From Alphaproteobacteria bacterium (GTDB lineage Bacteria; Pseudomonadota; Alphaproteobacteria; UBA8366; Aestuariispiraceae): a stretch of DNA of 64,000 bases. The notes below the pieces were generated by a model. It worked only from the letters and a program-made list of their open reading frames with translations, ran no database searches and was not told the DNA's origin. The stretch is from NCBI GenBank assembly GCA_033344895.1, contig JAWPMN010000001.1, forward strand, positions 1,860,001 through 1,924,000, read 5' to 3'. Both the position numbers and the translations under genes were made by a program. Shown in pieces: positions 18,676 to 26,762 of the stretch (positions within the stretch are counted from its first letter, which is position 1; every line of letters begins with the position of its first letter).

Positions 18676-20301
18676 CTAAATCTCGGCGGCGCGGTCGCGC
18701 AGCACGAATTTCTGAACCTTGCCGGTCGATGTCTTGGGCAGCGGGCCGAAGACCACATGGCGCGGACATTTGAACCGGGCCAGATTTTCGCGGGCAAATT
18801 CGATGATCTCTTCCGCCGTCGCATCCTCGCCGTCGCGCAGGGTGACGAAGGCGCAGGGCGTTTCGCCCCACTTCTCGTCGGGTTTCGCGACCACGGCGGC
18901 TTCCAGCACTTTCGGGTGACTGTACAGCGTGTTCTCGACCTCAATGGTGGAGATGTTCTCACCGCCTGAAATGATGATGTCCTTCGACCGGTCCTTCAGC
19001 TCGATATAGCCGTCCGGATGCCAGACCCCGAGATCCCCGGAATGGAACCAGCCGCCACGGAAGGCCTCTTCGGTGGCCTTCGGGTTCTTCAGATAGCCCC
19101 GCATGACGACATTGCCGCGGAAGAAGACCTCGCCCATCGTCTTGCCGTCCTGCGGCACAGGCTCCAGGGTTTCGGGATTGGCGACGATCAGATCCTCCAG
19201 CACATGATAGTTCACGCCCTGGCGGGATTTCAGCCGGGCCCGTTCCTCCGGCGGCAGGTCGTTCCACTCCGAATGCCAGTCACAGACCACCGCGGGGCCG
19301 TAAACCTCGGTCAGGCCGTAGACATGGGTGATGTGGAAGCCCTGTTCTTCCATGCGCTGCAGCACGGCGGCGGGCGGCGGCGCGGCGGCGGTCATGACCT
19401 CGACCCTGTGCGGCAGGTCGCGCCGTTCCTCCGGCCTGGCGTTGATCACCATGCCCAGCACGATGGGCGCACCGCAGAAATGGGTGACGCCCTGATCAGC
19501 GATCGCATTGAAAATGTTGGCACCGCTGACCTGCCGCAGACAGACGCTGGTTCCGGCAATGGCGGCGAGCGTCCAGGGGAAGCACCAGCCATTGCAATGG
19601 AACATCGGCAGGGTCCAAAGATAGCGCGCGGCGCCGTTAATGCCCCAGGTCACGACATTGCCCAGCGCCAGCAGATAGGCGCCGCGACTGTGGTAGACGA
19701 CACCCTTCGGATTGCCGGTCGTGCCGCTGGTATAGTTCAGCGCGACGGCCTGCCATTCGTCGGCGGGCGGGCCGTAGTCGAAATCCGGATCGCCGGTTTC
19801 CAAGAAGGCCTCGTACTCCATCTCGCCCAGCGCATCCCCCCGGGCGGCGGCCAATGGATCGTCGATATCGATCACCAGCATGTCGCGCCCGGCCTCGGCC
19901 AGGGCGGCCCTGATGGTGTCGGCATACTCCCGGTCGGTGATAAGGGCCTTGGCTTCGCCGTGATTCAGAATGAAGGCGATGGTGGACGCGTCCAGACGGG
20001 TATTCAGCGCATTCAGGACCGCGCCCAACATCAGAACCCCGAAATGCGCTTCATAGAGCGCCGGTACATTCGGTGCCATGACCGCGACCGTATCGCCCTT
20101 TCCGACACCCCGCTGTGCCAGGGCCGAGGCCAGACGCCGGCAGCGCGCTTCCGTTTGGGACCATGTGAAGGAGGTCGGACCGTGAACCACTGCCTCGCCA
20201 TCGGGAAAGACCCTGGCGGCGCGTTTCAGAAAGCTTAACGGGGACAAGGCCGTGTAATTGGCGTCGTTCCGGTCCAATCCGGTTTCGAACGGGTGCGTCA
20301 T
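18676..20301 (-). CDS. AMP-dependent acyl-CoA synthetase (fatty-acid/short-chain acid ligase)
   Basis: Activates a carboxylic acid to its CoA thioester with ATP, 541 residues from the ATG at 20301 (GGGAGGA upstream). Signature motifs of the ANL superfamily: YTSGTTGNPKGV (P-loop), YGLTEVYGP, HSGDLGVWHPDGYIELKDRSKD and the C-terminal catalytic-lysine region TSTGKVQKF. It resembles the medium/long-chain-like group that includes the DMSP-pathway ligase DmdB, but that subgroup call needs a tree. Operon partner: the aminotransferase downstream. It borders the phage cassette, whose last gene ends 96 bases upstream of it. Confidence 0.88.
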   Translation of the reverse strand: MTHPFETGLDRNDANYTALSPLSFLKRAARVFPDGEAVVHGPTSFTWSQTEARCRRLASALAQRGVGKGDTVAVMAPNVPALYEAHFGVLMLGAVLNALNTRLDASTIAFILNHGEAKALITDREYADTIRAALAEAGRDMLVIDIDDPLAAARGDALGEMEYEAFLETGDPDFDYGPPADEWQAVALNYTSGTTGNPKGVVYHSRGAYLLALGNVVTWGINGAARYLWTLPMFHCNGWCFPWTLAAIAGTSVCLRQVSGANIFNAIADQGVTHFCGAPIVLGMVINARPEERRDLPHRVEVMTAAAPPPAAVLQRMEEQGFHITHVYGLTEVYGPAVVCDWHSEWNDLPPEERARLKSRQGVNYHVLEDLIVANPETLEPVPQDGKTMGEVFFRGNVVMRGYLKNPKATEEAFRGGWFHSGDLGVWHPDGYIELKDRSKDIIISGGENISTIEVENTLYSHPKVLEAAVVAKPDEKWGETPCAFVTLRDGEDATAEEIIEFARENLARFKCPRHVVFGPLPKTSTGKVQKFVLRDRAAEI

Positions 20302-20397
20302 CCAGGTCCTCCCGATGGGCTGCGCTCGGCATGCTTTTTCGTTGCCGGAACATTGCCCCATGGCTTGCAGGAGGAAAAGGGGCGGCGGGTGTGAAAG

Positions 20398-20952
20398 TCA
20401 CTTCGACGGGGTTCTGCCGGACAGACCCTGGATCAACCCGGTCAGTATTCCGGGCCTTTCGCCCTGGCCGGACAGTTTTTCGGACGACCGCTTGTAGACA
20501 TAGATGCCCAGAACCGAGAGACCGACGGTCCAGATCGTGCCCAAGGAGGCGATGGCGGCGATGACCGGGCCGGCCTTGTCCGGCTCGACGGCGACCACAT
20601 AGGCGACAGCGCCCATCTGTGCCGCCCAGGTAAGCGCCATGATATAGCCGAAGGTCGGTCGCATGCGGCGAACATAGGGGTCGTCGCTTTGCGCCTCCGC
20701 CCGAATGGTGCGGTTGACCTGTTCCAACCAGGTCCGGTCGGTTTGGGCAGCCAGTTCCGCGATCCGTTCCACGTGGCGGTTGGCTTCCTGCAGGTCGGTG
20801 CCGGACAGCCGGCCGGCGCCGATTTCCGCCTCGACCTCGGTCAGGGCGGCGCCGGCGGCCTTCGCAACCGGATTGCCGGATTCGGACAGGGCCCCGCCCA
20901 CTGCCTTGACCAGCAGCGGCAGCCCGATCTGGGCCAGCAGCATCGGGATCAT
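20398..20952 (-). CDS. Phage holin of the GTA 3TM type
   Basis: Small membrane protein of 184 residues that likely makes the inner-membrane lesion for lysis. The ATG at 20952 is chosen because GGAGG precedes it. An N-terminal apolar helix (MIPMLLAQIGLPLLVKAVGG) is followed by a polar, helical section with conserved-looking LEQVNRTIRAEAQSDDPYVRRMRPTFGY, then two membrane segments (about 120-140 and 145-172). This layout matches the holin family described from gene transfer agents. It overlaps the end of the wall hydrolase gene by 4 bases and is the last gene of the cassette. Confidence 0.75.
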   Translation of the reverse strand: MIPMLLAQIGLPLLVKAVGGALSESGNPVAKAAGAALTEVEAEIGAGRLSGTDLQEANRHVERIAELAAQTDRTWLEQVNRTIRAEAQSDDPYVRRMRPTFGYIMALTWAAQMGAVAYVVAVEPDKAGPVIAAIASLGTIWTVGLSVLGIYVYKRSSEKLSGQGERPGILTGLIQGLSGRTPSK

Positions 20953-21458
20953 GCCGGCACCTCCGGATCCAAGATATCCTGGACCGTTTCGTCTTCGTTC
21001 GGGGTTGCATGGTGGTCGCGATAGAACAGCCGCCGCCCGATGACAACGGTAGGCTCCAGACCGTGGGCCCACCAGGGCATCTCATGCGCACGGTGATAGC
21101 GGACCGCGCCGGATGTCGGATCGACCAACGCACCGCGGACCGCCCGGCAGGCGATCCGGCGACAGACCGCGAATACCGGATCGTCGGGCCGAACGTTCAT
21201 CAGGTCGCGCCGCGCCTCCGGGGACCTGCGCCAACAGTCGAACTGGTCCGGCCCGAGGCAGGCTTCAACGACCGTGCCGCCCCACCAGTCGAATCCGAAC
21301 TGGCTGCGGGCCCGTTTGACCCGGTTCATGACCACGGCGGCGACGGCCTCCTTGCCGCGCACCGAATCGGCCCGGGCCTCGCCCCAGATCGTGCGGGCCA
21401 GGGTGTCGATCGCCGTTTCCTGGGCGGCGATCTGTGGCGGCGAATCGAATGCCGTCAT
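20949..21458 (-). CDS. SleB-type cell wall hydrolase (phage endolysin)
   Basis: Protein of 169 residues matching the Hydrolase_2 (SleB/CwlJ) fold: LARTIWGEARADSVRGKEAVAAVVMNRVK is the diagnostic start, including the catalytic Glu in WGEAR, then DQFDCWR and a C-terminal segment with SGAVRYHRAHEMPWWA. It cuts peptidoglycan glycan strands. There is no signal peptide, so it needs the adjacent holin to reach the wall. The start overlaps the previous gene as ATGA, and its 3' end overlaps the holin start, giving a translationally coupled lysis unit. Confidence 0.85.
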   Translation of the reverse strand: MTAFDSPPQIAAQETAIDTLARTIWGEARADSVRGKEAVAAVVMNRVKRARSQFGFDWWGGTVVEACLGPDQFDCWRRSPEARRDLMNVRPDDPVFAVCRRIACRAVRGALVDPTSGAVRYHRAHEMPWWAHGLEPTVVIGRRLFYRDHHATPNEDETVQDILDPEVPA

Positions 21459-21763
21459 TGTTGTCTCCTTGCGGTCAGGGTTTGGGAATCAAGCTTGGAC
21501 TCGATGCGCAACAGGTGGTCGGTCAGGCGTTCCTCCAGGTCCTTGAGCTGACTTGTGGAGGCATAGGATTTGGCGACTTCCAGCTTGTAGGCGGCCAACG
21601 CTTCGCGGGCCTGAGCCACCGAGGCATCCAGTCGCCGCCGGTGCTGGTCGAGGGCGATGTCCTGGTCGCGGCGTGTTCGCCAGACCAGCCACCACAACCC
21701 TGTCAGGGCTGGAATCTCCACGACCGTGATCCACCAGATCACGTCGATCGACGTGCCGTTCAT
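21455..21763 (-). CDS. Small phage membrane protein with coiled coil
   Basis: 102 residues from the ATG at 21763 (AAAGGAAGC upstream). One membrane helix (about residues 8-26, IDVIWWITVVEIPALTGLWW) is followed by a charged, heptad-like region (about 30-95) ending in a polar tail. Its place between terminase and endolysin suggests a lysis accessory, spanin-like or DUF2730-like protein. No lipobox or second spanin partner is seen. Function not established. Confidence 0.65.
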   Translation of the reverse strand: MNGTSIDVIWWITVVEIPALTGLWWLVWRTRRDQDIALDQHRRRLDASVAQAREALAAYKLEVAKSYASTSQLKDLEERLTDHLLRIESKLDSQTLTARRQQ

Positions 21764-21791
21764 GGCAGCTTCCTTTTTCAGTGGGTAAGGG

Positions 21792-23267
21792 TCAGACGTC
21801 GAAGTCGGTGACCGCCGTGATCGACCCGCTGCCGCGCCAGCGTTGCCGGGCATGCATCGCCGGCGTACGCGGCAGGCGGACCGGTTCCGCGGTCAGGCAG
21901 CCGGCGACGGCATCCAGCCCGTCATCCCGATTGGTGAGACCCGGGCGCCACTCCCGCATTTCCAGGGGGAAGGGGGTCGTCAGAACGCTGCGATGGCAGG
22001 CAATCTGCCCGGCGGATAGAACGACGTCGAAGGCGGCGAGGATGCGTGTATCCTTGTTCTCTCGCGAATGGTGTTCCAGTACGGCGCAGGCCAATTGCGC
22101 CTCATCCAGCGCCCGACGCAGCAGGCCGGGCAGGAACCGGCCGATCCCGTTCGTCTCGATGGTGACGGACGGCAAATGATTGCGCCGTATGAAACGCGCG
22201 ACGGCGCGGCATTGCTGCCGGGCCTCATCCAGCGCCGCCTGCGGGTCGACCTGGAGGTACTGAACCCGGTGAAGCCGATAACAGCCATCCTCGCCCGTGA
22301 AGACGCAGGCCACGACCGACGAGTCCGTCCTGGATGAGGCGCCATAGGCCGGGTCCCACCAGGCCGAGGCGGAGACCATTCGAACCCCGTCCAGCATGAG
22401 GACGGTCTCGCCGTTTCGATCGATCAGCTCGGTCGGTCCGTCATAGACGCGCATCCGGTCGGGATCCAGGCGTGCCTCGGTGCTGTTTGTCGGGCACAGC
22501 ATCATCTGGCTCTGGAACTTTGCCTCACCATGACGGCGGCGCAGCTGATCGATCTTCCGGTGGTCGAATCGCTCCGGCCAGGCCGATTCCCCGGTTTCGG
22601 ACAGTATGGGGATGGTCAGCCTGTGATAGCCGTCCAGGAACGGTGTCTCTTCACCGGATTCGGGCCGGACCTCTGCGGCATAGATGGTGTAATGGCTGTG
22701 CGGCGTGCCGACAAAGAGGATGGTCCCGTCCGGGGTCAGTACATAATCGACCTCTCCCAGCCGGGTGCGCAGTTCCACCCGTTTCGCGACACTGGCGCAG
22801 GTATTGGGCACCTCCACATCGTCGCAGATGATGACGTCGGCACGGCTGCCGGTCAGGTTCGCGCCGATGCCGCGCGCCAGCATGGATGGATCGCGCTGTT
22901 CGAGCGGTCGGCGAACGGTGAATCTGTCCGATGCCCACTGATCGATACGCTCCGGCTTCAGGCCGGCGGTCAGAGGGTGCCGTTCGATGATGCGTTTCAC
23001 ATTTCGGACCATGCGCCCGGCCAGGTCCTGTTCGGCGGCCAGAACCAGAATGCGAAGGTTCGGGTCCACGCGCAGCAGCCAGGCACAGAACAATCCGACA
23101 AGGGTCGACTTGCCGGCAGCGCGAAAGGCCTGAAGCAGCAGCCGCCTCTCCTGGCGCCGCCAGCACAGGTCGAGCCAATCGCAGATCCGTCGATGCAAAA
23201 GGGGCAGGTCACGGCCCTGAAGCCGGTTCCAGATCCAGACGAACTCCGGGAAAGTACAGTCAGTCAT
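21792..23267 (-). CDS. Phage terminase large subunit
   Basis: DNA-packaging motor and nuclease, 491 residues. The ATPase has a Walker A-like QAFRAAGKSTLVG (compare the AFRGxxKS form of T7-like large terminases), Walker B VIICDDVEVP and a coupling segment LFVGTPHSHYT. The nuclease half carries acidic residues in WWDPAYGASSRTDSSV, IETNGIG and the late NRDDGLDAVAG. Full length, no interruption. It overlaps the small terminase candidate by 8 bases. A packaging motor without a portal gene nearby is odd, since the motor docks on the portal. Confidence 0.85.
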   Translation of the reverse strand: MTDCTFPEFVWIWNRLQGRDLPLLHRRICDWLDLCWRRQERRLLLQAFRAAGKSTLVGLFCAWLLRVDPNLRILVLAAEQDLAGRMVRNVKRIIERHPLTAGLKPERIDQWASDRFTVRRPLEQRDPSMLARGIGANLTGSRADVIICDDVEVPNTCASVAKRVELRTRLGEVDYVLTPDGTILFVGTPHSHYTIYAAEVRPESGEETPFLDGYHRLTIPILSETGESAWPERFDHRKIDQLRRRHGEAKFQSQMMLCPTNSTEARLDPDRMRVYDGPTELIDRNGETVLMLDGVRMVSASAWWDPAYGASSRTDSSVVACVFTGEDGCYRLHRVQYLQVDPQAALDEARQQCRAVARFIRRNHLPSVTIETNGIGRFLPGLLRRALDEAQLACAVLEHHSRENKDTRILAAFDVVLSAGQIACHRSVLTTPFPLEMREWRPGLTNRDDGLDAVAGCLTAEPVRLPRTPAMHARQRWRGSGSITAVTDFDV

Positions 23268-23622
23268 CCGCCCTGTTCCCGCCGTCCTGCGAGGTTTGCT
23301 TCCGATCCGCTTCCAAGGCTTTGCGCGCCGTTCCCAACAGGGTCTCGATCCTCTCGGAATCGGTCCCTGCCTGGGCGTCTTCCTGCCTCAATGCGGTTTC
23401 GGCGAGGTCGATGATCTGCTCGATGTGGGCCAAGGCTGCCTTGGCTCCGGTCTGGGAGGCCGCGAACAGCTTCGGGTCGTCAGAGGGGGGACAGGTGGCG
23501 ATGCGTTGATAGGCCTCAATCGCGGCATCCAGCATCGCCGGCAGTTTCTGAAGGAGCCGGGATCGCATGTTCCGAACCCGGCCCCGACGCGGCCGGCCGC
23601 GTTTCGAAGATGACTTCTGCAC
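23260..23622 (-). CDS. Probable phage terminase small subunit
   Basis: 120 residues, GTG start at 23622 with AGGA upstream. The N-terminus is very basic (KSSSKRGRPRRGRVRNMRSR), followed by a predicted all-helical body (LLQKLPAMLDAAIEAYQRIA, AALAHIEQIIDLAETAL). Size, position directly before and overlapping the large terminase, and a basic DNA-binding-like start support a small terminase. There is no clear family signature I can name. Confidence 0.55.
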   Translation of the reverse strand: MQKSSSKRGRPRRGRVRNMRSRLLQKLPAMLDAAIEAYQRIATCPPSDDPKLFAASQTGAKAALAHIEQIIDLAETALRQEDAQAGTDSERIETLLGTARKALEADRKQTSQDGGNRADD

Positions 23623-23654
23623 TGTCTTTTATCCTTGTTATTGAGCGATGCCGG

Positions 23655-23680
23655 AAAAGAAAAACCCCGCGTGGGCGGGG
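23655..23680 (-). terminator. Intrinsic terminator between tail and terminase modules
   Basis: On the minus strand CCCCGC pairs with GCGGGG around CCAC (stem bases at 23675-23680 and 23665-23670) and is followed by TTTTTCTTTTCC. It lies after the DUF4376-like gene and only ~35 bases before the small terminase start. Confidence 0.85.
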
Positions 23681-23707
23681 ATGGCTGAACCGGTTTAGGA
23701 ACCGCGG

Positions 23708-24082
23708 TCAGAGATCGACCCGCTCCGGAGCAGGCCAGTTTCGGTCGTTTGGAATGTCCTTCGGCGGGTTTTGCTGCAGGGCTGCCGAACTGGCGAGGCA
23801 GGCGGTTCGGTAGCGCCGTTGCGCATCGAAAACGCGCCGCGCCTCATCGACAGAACGGAGGGTCACAATGTCTCCAGCCGCTGTCCGGAAAGTCGCACCG
23901 TCCGCATCGATCAAACCATCCCGGAAGGATTGCAGCACCTCCCCCATGCGCTGGGTGGAGGCATCGTCCGCCCGAAAGGTCCGGCCGTTTACCAGGATAC
24001 CCTTGGCGATGCGCCGTTCCGCTTCCAGTCGGATCTGTCGTGTGACACTGACGGGACCGTTGGATTCCACAATGTACGGCAT
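23708..24082 (-). CDS. DUF4376-like phage protein
   Basis: 124 residues from the ATG at 24082 (AGGA upstream). The segment VTRQIRLEAERRIAKGILVNGRTFRADDASTQRMGEVLQSF, then DGATFRTAAGDIVTLRSVDEARRVFDAQRRYRTAC, follows the DUF4376 pattern found near phage tail-fibre genes, often at the C-terminus of fibre or chaperone-like proteins. It directly follows the second fibre gene, which it overlaps slightly in promoter space but not in frame. A fibre assembly or accessory role is inferred. Confidence 0.6.
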   Translation of the reverse strand: MPYIVESNGPVSVTRQIRLEAERRIAKGILVNGRTFRADDASTQRMGEVLQSFRDGLIDADGATFRTAAGDIVTLRSVDEARRVFDAQRRYRTACLASSAALQQNPPKDIPNDRNWPAPERVDL

Positions 24083-24101
24083 TTTGTATCCTATATGTTC
24101 T

Positions 24102-26735
24102 TTATGAAACGAAAGGTTGATCGGCGGCAATGCGCCATCTGTGCAGGATCGGGGACACGCCGTTGACTGTCCTCAGCCGAACGCGCACCTGATCCCCGTT
24201 CGGCGCCTCGAGAAGATCCGCCGCAGCGCTCAGGATCCACCGATCCGGTGCCAGGTGCGTGCTGCGCTGGAGGTTCAAGTCCTGCCAGTCTCCGCCGTCG
24301 TTCCGGCTGACGGAAAGGATGAAGTCATCGTTCTCCTGAAGACCGCTCAAGTTGTCGAGGTCAACCGCGATCCGCAGCTGGCTCGGCATGTCGGCACAGT
24401 CGATGCGCCGCGAATACAGCACCATCGGGTATGCGGGGTCGAAACTGGTCCGCACGGTCCAGGTGCTGACCGCACTGGTCCAGAACGGATAGCCGTCATG
24501 TTGATGGAAGAGCTGCAGCCCGTCATTCGATCCCGCCCAGACACCGTTTTCCACCGGCCGGTTCGCATCGGCGTTGAATGTACCGCTCCACACCACGGCG
24601 CCGTCGATCATGAACTGTAGATGTTGCTCGGAGGCCGTGAATCCCGGTTCCTTTGAAAGACGCCAGGTCAAACGATACCAGGTGTCGTCTTCCAAAGTAA
24701 CGCTCGGGCAGGGGTCGCTCACCGACGTGCCGGGATGGTAGAGCGCCTGGACCCGCCCGCCCAGGAGATACGCGCCAAGTCCCATGAAGTGGCTCGGTGT
24801 ATCGTGATTGTCGACCCAGCTTGTCTGAATGTGAGTGCCGTAACCCGCACCGGACGACGTCATGTGAGAGGCCGCGACAGTGGTTTCGATCTCGACTGTC
24901 GTCGCGTTGACAAGTTTCAGGTTCTCCTCGTTGGTCCAGGCAAAATGGAGCATTGTGGGCGAGCCGCCCCCTCCGGTTTCCATGACCCAACTTGGCCTGC
25001 CGAGATAGGAACGCGCGTGGACGACAGGATCCCTGTACCCGTACCAACGCGGCGTCTGTGTCCAGTCGGTGGAGGGAGCCAGTACGGCGGTATGCCGAGG
25101 TGCCGGCCCAACGGTTCCATTGCTGACATCATGCAGGACATGTTCCGAAGACAGAGTGTCCTCATCGCCGTCGTGCCAGCCATCCCGAAAACCGAGCGGC
25201 ACCGAACCCTGAAACAGGTCCTGACCGGCGTTGATGCGGATCGAAAAATCATCCCCGCCCCACAATCCGCCCGCGAGCGTCACGGGTGTCCCCGGCTGAA
25301 AGCGTGCGCTCGGGTGCTGCCGGGTTTCAGGGTCTCCGCCTCCATGCCACCACGTCGTCAGGGAAGAATCGACAAATCCCAACCACACCAGACCGCGATC
25401 AATATCCACCGCCACGGCACCGCGCGTATCATCCATGATGTAATTCTGGGGCCAAGAGCCGGCAAAACTCGCCGGACGCGGCACTTCAGCCCGACCGTCA
25501 AAGAGGCCGCCGTCATTGCTGCACAGAATATACCCATTGGGCGGCGGATTGCCGAACACATCAGTCGTGCCGACCAGCCGAATCCCATGCCAGGTGTGGG
25601 CTGAGGCAACGGCCTTCGATTTTTGATGGGTGATCTCTGCGTAAAGGCGACCGAAACGCCGCTCCGCGTTGGCCGCGATGAACTGGAACGTGCTGGACGA
25701 TCCCGATTGCGTCGCGTCTCTGCCGGCATTGCGGACGATTATGTCGCCGCAATCCAGGCCGTTCCAGATCGCCCGGTTTCTCGGCATGCCCGAAGCCACA
25801 CCCGCGACGGTGTCGAAATCGTCCAGGTAGAGCGATGCGATACTGCCGGGCCCGGATTCGATCAGACTTTCCAGATTCCAACTGTTCCACTCAGTGACCT
25901 CGGCGAGACGCGACAGGAAGTTTCGCGAAAGGCGGTCGCTCGACTCCAGCACGATACCGTCGTCCGCAACCTTCCTGCCGGCTATTGACGCGACACCTGT
26001 CAGGGCGCCTCCGCCGAGGTTCAGTGCTCCGCTCAAGGCATTCTCCCCCGACCTTGAAAGATAGTCGCTTGCGGCCGCGAAAACCGGTGCCCAGCCGGTG
26101 CTGTGGTAGGCGTGGAGCGTACCGTCCGATGCGTCGCGCACCAGATCGCCTTCGGTCAGTGCCGTTCCGTCCGGACGAGTCTGTGGAAATGAACCCACTG
26201 TTGTCTCGTCGAGCAGGACCGAACTGCTCAGATGCATTGGCGCACCGGGTTCGCCTGCCTCCGCTTGCAGGTCACCATTGGAATCGAATGCCAGTAAACG
26301 GCCCGCCCTCTGGCGCGCGTCAGGCAAGGTTCTTTGGGAACTCAGGGCATCGGTCTCGTGAACCCGCAGCGATCTGCCCAGAATTTCGCTCAGGCATGCC
26401 ATCGATGCTACCAGTTGAGCGCTTTCCGTTGAAACGGCCTGATCCACGATGGGCTGACCGGACAGAAAGTTGGTCTTTCGAGCGAGCTCAGGGAGCGACC
26501 AGATGGTAATTAGGGTGCCGGCGCGCGGTATGAATGCGAGTTTCACAACGGTGCGGACCGCATTGGCCTCTACGATCTCGTATTCATCTCCACCAAGTCG
26601 GCGACGGCCGACCGCGACATGAATACTGCTTGCTTTGAAGATCGGTATCTCGGCCAGAAAGATCCGGTTGTTGGACCCGACCGGCTGCGTGAACTGCACG
26701 TGGTAGGAGGCCGGCGCCTCGAATGCTGACGACAT
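24102..26735 (-). CDS. Large phage fibre/appendage protein 2
   Basis: 877 residues from the ATG at 26735; an ATG at 26744 is also possible but its GGGG is too close. The N-terminal ~110 residues (YHVQFTQPVGSNNRIFLAEIP) look like a T7-type fibre attachment domain. A short repeat follows (GDLVRDASDGTLHAYHSTGWAP, LNLGGGALTGVASIAGRKVADDG). The middle is beta-rich, with aromatic- and Gly-rich stretches typical of carbohydrate-binding tips. The last ~85 residues (DDFILSVSRNDGGDWQDLNL to ILHRWRIAAD) match the end of the neighbouring fibre protein, so the two are paralogues. It probably contributes to host binding. Confidence 0.65.
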   Translation of the reverse strand: MSSAFEAPASYHVQFTQPVGSNNRIFLAEIPIFKASSIHVAVGRRRLGGDEYEIVEANAVRTVVKLAFIPRAGTLITIWSLPELARKTNFLSGQPIVDQAVSTESAQLVASMACLSEILGRSLRVHETDALSSQRTLPDARQRAGRLLAFDSNGDLQAEAGEPGAPMHLSSSVLLDETTVGSFPQTRPDGTALTEGDLVRDASDGTLHAYHSTGWAPVFAAASDYLSRSGENALSGALNLGGGALTGVASIAGRKVADDGIVLESSDRLSRNFLSRLAEVTEWNSWNLESLIESGPGSIASLYLDDFDTVAGVASGMPRNRAIWNGLDCGDIIVRNAGRDATQSGSSSTFQFIAANAERRFGRLYAEITHQKSKAVASAHTWHGIRLVGTTDVFGNPPPNGYILCSNDGGLFDGRAEVPRPASFAGSWPQNYIMDDTRGAVAVDIDRGLVWLGFVDSSLTTWWHGGGDPETRQHPSARFQPGTPVTLAGGLWGGDDFSIRINAGQDLFQGSVPLGFRDGWHDGDEDTLSSEHVLHDVSNGTVGPAPRHTAVLAPSTDWTQTPRWYGYRDPVVHARSYLGRPSWVMETGGGGSPTMLHFAWTNEENLKLVNATTVEIETTVAASHMTSSGAGYGTHIQTSWVDNHDTPSHFMGLGAYLLGGRVQALYHPGTSVSDPCPSVTLEDDTWYRLTWRLSKEPGFTASEQHLQFMIDGAVVWSGTFNADANRPVENGVWAGSNDGLQLFHQHDGYPFWTSAVSTWTVRTSFDPAYPMVLYSRRIDCADMPSQLRIAVDLDNLSGLQENDDFILSVSRNDGGDWQDLNLQRSTHLAPDRWILSAAADLLEAPNGDQVRVRLRTVNGVSPILHRWRIAADQPFVS

Positions 26736-26762
26736 GGCGAACATATCCCCGAATGATGGTGG

